NCBI GenBank assembly: GCA_026417515.1
Contig: JAOADC010000057.1
Location: 1-38,198, forward strand
Source: Actinomycetota bacterium
GTDB lineage: Bacteria > Actinomycetota > Aquicultoria > SKW223
Length of the DNA stretch: 38,198 nucleotides
Direction of reading: 5' to 3'
Below the pieces are notes generated by a model that was not told the DNA's origin, searched no databases, and saw nothing but the letters and a program-made list of their open reading frames with translations. This document shows positions 32,388-38,198 of the stretch, one piece after another. Numbering within the stretch: position 1 is the stretch's first letter; each line of letters starts with the position of its first letter. The position numbers were made by a program, and so were the translations under genes.

Positions 32388-33766
32388 ATTTCCTCAAAGA
32401 GTCTTGCAGTTTCCTTAGCAGCCAGAGTTATGTCTCCTGCTCCCAAAAATACCACTGCGTCACCATTCCTTGCAATGCGCTTGATGTAACTGGGAATATC
32501 AATCAACCTTGGAAGATAAGCCAGTTTCTTATGAGTATTTTTTTCTGCTATTGCTTCAAAAAGAATTTTTCCGGTTATACCAGGAATCGGTTCCTCTCCA
32601 GCTGAATAAACCTCTGTTGTAATTACATAGTCTGAGGCAGAAAATGCTTTTGGAAATTCTGATAGAAGGTGGTATGTTCTTGAATATCTATGTGGCTGAA
32701 AAACCGCAATTATCCTTTTAAAACCGCTGCCCCTCAAACTCTGCAAGACAGCAGAAATTTCAGTTGGATGATGAGCGTAATCATCAAAAATAGCAATTCC
32801 ATTATGAGACGAAAGAAGCTGTAGCCTTCTGCCAACTCCCTTAAAATTTTTCAATCCTTCTTTAATTTTTTTCTGCGGTATACCAAGGTAAAGCATAAGC
32901 GAGATAACAGCAGTTGCGTTCAAAGCGTTGTGCTTGCCTCTGAGAGGAAGCGAAAAATCCATTTCGATATTGTGTCCAGTTTGGATGCTGAATTCTATCC
33001 CGTCTGGCTTTTCAACAAATTTCCTGATTACAACATCTCCACCTGAAAAACCATAGGTGATGATCTTGTTTGAACTGTTTGCTATTCTGCTGATACTTCG
33101 CAACCTTTTATCGTCATAACAGAGAACTGAAACATTCTCAGTGTTTTCTATGAAAGTCAAAGCAGCTGAGATAAGGTTTTGTTCGCTTTCAAAAAAATCA
33201 AGGTGTTCTGGTTCCAAATTTGTAAAAATAGAACAATAAGGTTTTATTTTTAAGAAAGTCCCGTCACTTTCATCTGCTTCGATTACAAAGTACTCACCTT
33301 TACCATACATTGCATTTGAACCATAGTCATTGACCTCACCACCAACTATGAAGCCAGCATCTAAACCTGAAACCCTTAAAATATGGGCAGCAAGCGAAGT
33401 GGTTGTTGTTTTACCATGGGTTCCAGTTACAGCAATAACCTTTTTCTCATCAGCTATCAACTGAAGCGCTTCGCTTCGGTGAATAACCCTAATCCCCAAC
33501 TCTCTTGCCTTTCCGATTTCTGGATTATTTGGTGGAATGGCAGTTGAATAGATAACAAGATCCTTACCCAAAACGTTTTCTGGCGAATGTCCAATAAAGG
33601 TTGGAATGCCCTTGCTTTCTACAAATTCAACATATCTAGATTTTTTTAAGTCTGAACCGCTCACATCGTAGCCCAGTTCATTTAATATTAAGGCAATTGC
33701 GCTCATTCCAGCGCCACCAATGCCAATAATGTGCACTTTTTTTGCTCTGTTTTTCAGAGAAATCAC
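32384..33766 (-). CDS. murC: UDP-N-acetylmuramate--L-alanine ligase
   Basis: 460 residues; adds L-Ala to UDP-MurNAc. N-terminal HIIGIGGAGMSAIA, ATP-binding GTHGKTT (115-121), EADESDGTFLKIKP, NLEPEHLDFF and FDDYAHHPTEI are all typical. The start is GTG and overlaps the murG stop as GTGA. Confidence 0.97.
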   Translation of the reverse strand: MISLKNRAKKVHIIGIGGAGMSAIALILNELGYDVSGSDLKKSRYVEFVESKGIPTFIGHSPENVLGKDLVIYSTAIPPNNPEIGKARELGIRVIHRSEALQLIADEKKVIAVTGTHGKTTTTSLAAHILRVSGLDAGFIVGGEVNDYGSNAMYGKGEYFVIEADESDGTFLKIKPYCSIFTNLEPEHLDFFESEQNLISAALTFIENTENVSVLCYDDKRLRSISRIANSSNKIITYGFSGGDVVIRKFVEKPDGIEFSIQTGHNIEMDFSLPLRGKHNALNATAVISLMLYLGIPQKKIKEGLKNFKGVGRRLQLLSSHNGIAIFDDYAHHPTEISAVLQSLRGSGFKRIIAVFQPHRYSRTYHLLSEFPKAFSASDYVITTEVYSAGEEPIPGITGKILFEAIAEKNTHKKLAYLPRLIDIPSYIKRIARNGDAVVFLGAGDITLAAKETARLFEEM

Positions 33767-34914
33767 CCTTCTTTTTCCATCTCCTTCAAGTCGGACAATA
33801 TAATATCAGCAATAATATCTTGTGGTAGCGCTTTTTGAAATTCTTCTTTCAATTCTTCTGCTCTTTTTTTCATATCTGAATCTGTTACAAGCCTTTTGAT
33901 CATTAAATAGATTTCTTCTTCACTTAAAGTTTTCAAAATTTCATCCGAAACCACTAATGCCGCTCCTTTCTTCTCAAGCGACTCTGCATTTTTCATCTGA
34001 TGGTTTGCAGTTGCGTATGGATATGGAATTAGCAATGCCGGCAATCCATTAGCCATAATTTCAGCAACTGTCGAGGCTCCTGCTCTTGAAACAACAGCAT
34101 CTGCAGCAGAGTAGAGCACTCCCATTTCCTTCCACTCTGGATAGACTCTTATCCCGTAAGATGATTTCATCTCACCAAGCGTTTCTTTAATCATTTCGCT
34201 TACACTTTCAAAGTTCTTTTTGCCTGTAAGTAAGATAAACTGGATCTCATCAATCTTACCTTCTTTCTTCATCCATTGAACAAGCCTGATTGTTGCTTCA
34301 TTGATTGTCTTTGCTCCCTGACTTCCTCCAAATATAAGTATTGAAGGCTTCGAAGGATCAAGATCTAAAAGTTTGCTGGCTTCTGCCTTTGTAAAAGAAG
34401 ACAAAGCTTCTTCCCTTACAGGATTTCCACTTAAAATAAACTTTTGAGATTGTCTTTTTACAATATCCTCATCGATTTCAAAACTCAAGAAAACTTTTCT
34501 AGCTTTTCCAACAAAGACTCTATTGGATAAACCAAATACAGCATTCTGCTCGTGAATATATATTGGAATATTTAGGATAACTGAGATGAGACCTGCTGGA
34601 AAGCATACATAACCACCTGTAATAATGGTGGCATCTATTTTTTCATTCCTTACTTTTTTCAGGAGTTTTAAGCTCTCTCTAAGTGCAAATAGAGAACTCT
34701 TTATTGCTTTGAGGCTTAGGCTTCTTGGTAGACCTTCAATTTCAAGTTTAATGAAACTTGCACCAAGTTCCTTTGCAATTTCCTTCTCAAAATCTTTGAC
34801 CCCAGCAATAAATATTTGAATATCAGATCTTCTTTTTTTTATGGCTTTGATAATTTCTTTTAGTGGGAAAGCGTGACCCTTAGTTCCCCCGCCTGCTCCT
34901 AATATCCTTATCAT
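33763..34914 (-). CDS. murG: UDP-N-acetylglucosamine transferase MurG
   Basis: 383 residues from the chosen ATG; converts lipid I to lipid II. The N-terminal loop reads GAGGGTKGHAFPL, where most family members have GGTGGH, so one Gly is Lys12. The C-terminal donor site is normal (FGGSQGAKTINEA; VVSRAGASTVAEI; LPALLIPYPYATANHQ). Start: an ATG at 34912-34914 is preceded by AAGAGGT; a TTG six codons upstream overlaps this site. It overlaps the end of ftsW by 35 nt. Somewhat long, from a charged C-terminus. Confidence 0.95.
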   Translation of the reverse strand: MIRILGAGGGTKGHAFPLKEIIKAIKKRRSDIQIFIAGVKDFEKEIAKELGASFIKLEIEGLPRSLSLKAIKSSLFALRESLKLLKKVRNEKIDATIITGGYVCFPAGLISVILNIPIYIHEQNAVFGLSNRVFVGKARKVFLSFEIDEDIVKRQSQKFILSGNPVREEALSSFTKAEASKLLDLDPSKPSILIFGGSQGAKTINEATIRLVQWMKKEGKIDEIQFILLTGKKNFESVSEMIKETLGEMKSSYGIRVYPEWKEMGVLYSAADAVVSRAGASTVAEIMANGLPALLIPYPYATANHQMKNAESLEKKGAALVVSDEILKTLSEEEIYLMIKRLVTDSDMKKRAEELKEEFQKALPQDIIADIILSDLKEMEKEG

Positions 34915-36076
34915 TCCTAAAACCTCTTGCACTTAAGCCGCAGATTATACCAATAATTGCATAACTTACCACCATTGAGGAACCTCCAAAGCTAACAAAA
35001 GGTAAAGGCACTCCAGTTGGTGGAAGCGCTTTTACTGTGCCACCAATGTTTATGATGGCTTGAAATGCTAACATTGAAATAAGGGCTGTAGATATCGCGC
35101 GTGAGTAATCGTCCCTCATCTTGTTCGAAATCCTAAGTCCGCAAAGAAAAACTAGGAAAAGAAGGATGATTACTGTGAGTGAACCAAAAAGACCAAGTTC
35201 AGATCCTATAATGGCAAATATGAAATCAGTATGAGCTTCAGGAAGGACGTTATATTTAAATATTGATTTACCAATTCCAACCCCTTGAATCCCACCCTTT
35301 GCCAATGCTAAAAGTGAAATAACAACTTGCCTTCCTGCATCAAGGTCTTTCCAGGGATCAATAAAAACGAGCAATCTTCTAAACCTATATTCTTCCTTTA
35401 TAACTCCAAAGAAAGAACCGACAATTGCAATCAACCACAGAGGTATCAGTTCTCTTAAATTCACAGGCGTCAGTATGAGCGAAATGGAACCCGCAAAAAA
35501 TATGATTGCAGCGGTCGTCATATCCTTCTGAAGCAACACAATGAGGGATGATATGGTTACGACCATGAAAGCAAGATAGAGATAAATTTTTTCTTTTGTC
35601 CTAACAAAAACATAGGCAAGATGTGCAGTAGCGATTATTACAGCCACTTTTAAAATTTCTGATGGTTGGAATCTGATTATCCCAAAATCAATCCACCGAG
35701 CAGCTCCTTTCGCTTCCTCTGATAGACCAGGAACAAAGGTGAGCAGAGTAAAACCTAAGGAAGATAACCATATTAGAAACCAAAATTTCCTCAGAGAAAC
35801 TGATTTAGAAAACTTGTATGCCATAAAGGATCCAATTAGCGCAATGCTTAAAGAAATCAATTGCTTCAAGAAGAGTCTGGTTGGGCTTGAATAAGTCTGA
35901 ACTGCAAGAGGAAATGAAGCTGAAAAGGTCATAACTATACCAAGAGCGGTAAGAATTGTGATAAGTGATAGAAGTAAATAAACTTCTGCTGGAAAGCTCG
36001 TTTTCTTTATATGATTACTCTCCCTTTTTTCAGGTTTTGGGAATGAAGTTTTTCTTGCTTTACTCGTATCCAGCAT
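34880..36076 (-). CDS. ftsW: Lipid II polymerase FtsW (SEDS family)
   Basis: 398 residues with about ten membrane helices after a basic cytoplasmic N-terminus of about 30 residues. SEDS features include AARWIDFGIIRFQPSEILKVAVI (with the conserved Arg/Gln/Ser/Glu), LLQKDMTTA and the C-terminal LPPTGVPLPFVSFGGSSMV. It polymerises glycan strands at the septum with a class B penicillin-binding protein. A related rod-shape protein (RodA) is possible, but the place between murD and murG fits FtsW. It overlaps murD by 17 nt. Confidence 0.93.
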   Translation of the reverse strand: MLDTSKARKTSFPKPEKRESNHIKKTSFPAEVYLLLSLITILTALGIVMTFSASFPLAVQTYSSPTRLFLKQLISLSIALIGSFMAYKFSKSVSLRKFWFLIWLSSLGFTLLTFVPGLSEEAKGAARWIDFGIIRFQPSEILKVAVIIATAHLAYVFVRTKEKIYLYLAFMVVTISSLIVLLQKDMTTAAIIFFAGSISLILTPVNLRELIPLWLIAIVGSFFGVIKEEYRFRRLLVFIDPWKDLDAGRQVVISLLALAKGGIQGVGIGKSIFKYNVLPEAHTDFIFAIIGSELGLFGSLTVIILLFLVFLCGLRISNKMRDDYSRAISTALISMLAFQAIINIGGTVKALPPTGVPLPFVSFGGSSMVVSYAIIGIICGLSARGFRNDKDIRSRRGN

Positions 36077-37562
36077 CTTTTAAAAATCCTTTAACATATT
36101 GTTGAAACTTATCTCCCCTTTCAGCATAACCGCTGAATTCGTCAAAGCTGGCACAGGCAGGAGATAGAAGTACAGTAACTCTCTGCTTCAGGTTTTCTTT
36201 TGTCTTAAAATAAATTTCTTTTAGATTTTTCGAAATATCCAGAACTGATGAACCTGAAGAGATTAAGAAGGCAATCTTCATTGCCATCTCAGTTGCTTCT
36301 TTAAGATTCTTTGCTGAATAAACCTTTAAACCCACTTTTTCAAAATCCCTTCTCAAAATATCGCGTGATTCTCCAAAAACGACAGGTATACAACCACTGC
36401 TCTTAATGGCGTCTCCTAACACTGAGTAATCGCTTTCTTTTCCTCTCCCACCAAAGAGTCCTACGACCCTGTGATCAAAACTTTTAACAGCTCTTATGGC
36501 TGCATCTGTATTCGTTGCCTTTGAGTCATCTATAAAGACAATCGTATCGTTTGCTATTGAGATTACCTTTTGCAGTCGGTGAGGTTTAATTACATAATCT
36601 GTAATAGCCTGCCTTGTTGGTACTTCATCTATCCCTGCAAACCAGGCAGAAGCAAGAGCTGCCAGCAGATTTTCAGTGTTGTGATCTCCAATTCCTTTGA
36701 AAAGTTTCCTGTCTACTCCAAGAACCCTTTTTCCTTCGATCTTTACAACCGCTATTCCGTCCTCGATATAAGCACAGTTTTCAGAAAAGTTCTTCTTCCT
36801 TGAACTGAACCAAACAGTTTTCTGGCCATTCCTTGCACTAAAATTTTTTATGTAATCATCCTCTGCATTAAGAACCAGCCATCCATCATCGGGCACAAGA
36901 TCAATCAGATGCTTTTTCGCATTGATGTATTCCTCCATACTTGAGTGCCAATCGAAATGGTCAGGAGAGATATTAAGAATCACCCCTACATCTGGAGAAA
37001 AAACACGGCTATAATGAAGTTGAAAACTGGACACTTCTGCAACCACATAGGTTTTTTCATCTATTGAATCTACCATAGAAGAAAGAGGGGTCCCGATATT
37101 ACCTACAAGAACTGATTTCTTTCCATTATATTCAAGTATTGAATGTATCAGTGAAGACACTGTTGTTTTACCATTGGTTCCTGTCACAGCAATCGTTAGT
37201 GCCGGGCGCGACTTAAGAAGCGACCAGGCAATATCGAACTCTGAATACAGAGGAATGTTTGCTAATCTCGCATTCTGAACAATTGTTGACGTCGGGGGGA
37301 TACCTGGACTTAGCACAACCAAAGAAGCATTCTTTATTTTTTCTTCCACACTGAATCCAAGGCAAGTATCTACACCTTGAGAATCAAGAAAGGAAGCAGT
37401 TTCAAGGGTACTGCTTTCAACTTTCTGGTCGATTGCAACTACTCTAAATCCTGACTTTTTCAACAGCAAAGCAGCGTCAGTACCACTTCTGCCCAGTCCT
37501 GCAACAATCACCGTTTTTTGCTCTTTCTTTATTCTTTCAAATAATTCTTTTAACTCTATCAT
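36060..37562 (-). CDS. murD: UDP-N-acetylmuramoylalanine--D-glutamate ligase
   Basis: 500 residues; slightly longer than usual, with a short charged N-terminal extension before VIVAGLGRSGTDAALLL. ATP-binding GTNGKTT is at 128-134, followed by GNIGTPLSS, NISPDHFDWH, KPHRLQKV and DDSKATNTDAAIRAV. Adds D-Glu to UDP-MurNAc-L-Ala. The ATG overlaps the mraY TGA as ATGA. Confidence 0.97.
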   Translation of the reverse strand: MIELKELFERIKKEQKTVIVAGLGRSGTDAALLLKKSGFRVVAIDQKVESSTLETASFLDSQGVDTCLGFSVEEKIKNASLVVLSPGIPPTSTIVQNARLANIPLYSEFDIAWSLLKSRPALTIAVTGTNGKTTVSSLIHSILEYNGKKSVLVGNIGTPLSSMVDSIDEKTYVVAEVSSFQLHYSRVFSPDVGVILNISPDHFDWHSSMEEYINAKKHLIDLVPDDGWLVLNAEDDYIKNFSARNGQKTVWFSSRKKNFSENCAYIEDGIAVVKIEGKRVLGVDRKLFKGIGDHNTENLLAALASAWFAGIDEVPTRQAITDYVIKPHRLQKVISIANDTIVFIDDSKATNTDAAIRAVKSFDHRVVGLFGGRGKESDYSVLGDAIKSSGCIPVVFGESRDILRRDFEKVGLKVYSAKNLKEATEMAMKIAFLISSGSSVLDISKNLKEIYFKTKENLKQRVTVLLSPACASFDEFSGYAERGDKFQQYVKGFLKDAGYE

Positions 37563-38198
37563 TTGAGAACACCAGAGAAATAAAGTGCAAAACCTAAAGC
37601 CGCAAGAAATCCAGCAAAAATCCAGAATCTTATCATTACCTGAGTTTCGCTCCAGCCAAGCATTTCAAAGTGATGATGGATTGGTGCCATTTTAAAAATC
37701 CTTTTTTTGAAAAGTTTATAAGAGATCACTTGAAGTATTACCGATAGCCCTTCAATAACATAAATTCCGCCTATCAATGGAAGAAAAAGTTCTGTTTTTG
37801 TAAGAACGCTAACTGCAGCAATTGCTCCTCCAAGTGAAAGGCTTCCAGTATCACCCATAAAAATTTGAGCTGGGTGAGCATTCCACCACAAGAAACCAGC
37901 AGCTGCACCAGCAACAGCAGCAGCAAAGAAGGCAACATCTGGAATTCTTTCCCTGAAGGCTATTGCAGCCAATGCTGCACTTGCAATGGCAACTGTACCT
38001 GCTGCGAGACCATCCAGACCATCAGTCAAATTAACGGTGTTAGTTGTCGCTGAAATGACCAGATAAACAAAAAGAGGATACGCCCAACCCAACTCAAGCA
38101 CATAACCAGTTAGTGGTATTTCAATATAAGTTGGCAAGCCAGCGTAATTAATTGCAAAATAACTGAAAGAAAGCGAAATCAAAAACTGTAAAAAAAGT
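37559..38198 (-). CDS. mraY: Phospho-MurNAc-pentapeptide transferase MraY (partial, C-terminal part)
   Basis: The frame is open to the window edge; about 212 residues are seen and an estimated 110-130 N-terminal residues are missing. Family motifs are TTNTVNLTDGLDGLAAG (catalytic Asp), NAHPAQIFMGDTGSLSLGG and MAPIHHHFEMLGWSETQVMIRFW, together with several membrane helices. It makes lipid I from UDP-MurNAc-pentapeptide and undecaprenyl phosphate. First visible gene of the dcw run in this window. Confidence 0.97.
   Translation of the reverse strand, partial: LFLQFLISLSFSYFAINYAGLPTYIEIPLTGYVLELGWAYPLFVYLVISATTNTVNLTDGLDGLAAGTVAIASAALAAIAFRERIPDVAFFAAAVAGAAAGFLWWNAHPAQIFMGDTGSLSLGGAIAAVSVLTKTELFLPLIGGIYVIEGLSVILQVISYKLFKKRIFKMAPIHHHFEMLGWSETQVMIRFWIFAGFLAALGFALYFSGVLK

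Overview
The window is an AT-rich bacterial chromosome segment made almost entirely of core housekeeping genes, nearly all on the minus strand. The order pdxS-pdxT-yebC-ruvC, a division cluster with SepF and DivIVA but no FtsA, a UPF0182 membrane protein and a Gram-positive-type hemE-hemH-hemY set point to a Gram-positive-type lineage. My best guess is a deep-branching, AT-rich, probably anaerobic member of the Actinomycetota; Firmicutes-like groups remain possible. This is inferred from gene order and families, not from a phylogeny. UGA is an ordinary stop here: yggS, lspA, lgt, hemH, murB, murC, murG and mraY all end in TGA.

Layout. 1-2539 (-): vitamin B6 synthase (pdxS, pdxT), yebC and the 5' part of ruvC. 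2621-4100: a TasA/camelysin-like surface protein with a SipW-type signal, preceded by a LuxR-type regulator with a degenerate receiver domain. 4201-5725 (+): tRNA-Pro(GGG), a Cas4/AddB-like PD-(D/E)XK nuclease with a predicted Fe-S cluster, and a 90-residue protein of unknown function. 5743-18851 (-): a long run read as pgeF, pstS-pstC-pstA-pstB-phoU, yggS, sepF, proC, yggT, divIVA, yggU, ileS, lspA, lgt, rluD. This is the ylm/divIVA division neighbourhood with a complete phosphate transport operon placed inside it.

18914-19360 (+) is the most interesting locus. It is a small thioredoxin-fold lipoprotein whose active site reads U-P-T-C: the first Cys position is an in-frame TGA, followed at bacterial SECIS distance by a perfect 8-bp stem with a GTC loop. 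It is very probably a selenoprotein that an ordinary gene caller would split in two or miss. Its promoter overlaps the divergent promoter of the pgeF-pst operon, which looks leaderless. A strong terminator separates it from the convergent gene at 19419-22460, a 1013-residue FAD/Fe-S/CCG oxidoreductase with an unusual Met/Pro-rich tail.

22524-29509 (-): hemE, hemH and hemY (porphyrin synthesis), a large UPF0182 membrane protein and a YihY/BrkB-family membrane protein. 29576-38198 (-): the dcw cluster, mraY (partial)-murD-ftsW-murG-murC-murB-ftsQ-ftsZ, with start/stop overlaps implying translational coupling. FtsZ carries the tail peptide that SepF would bind, so the two halves of the division machinery are both here, separated by about 10 kb of heme, membrane and redox genes. 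No gene-free stretch exceeds 300 bases; the longest, 4022-4200, holds the luxR promoter and two dyads.
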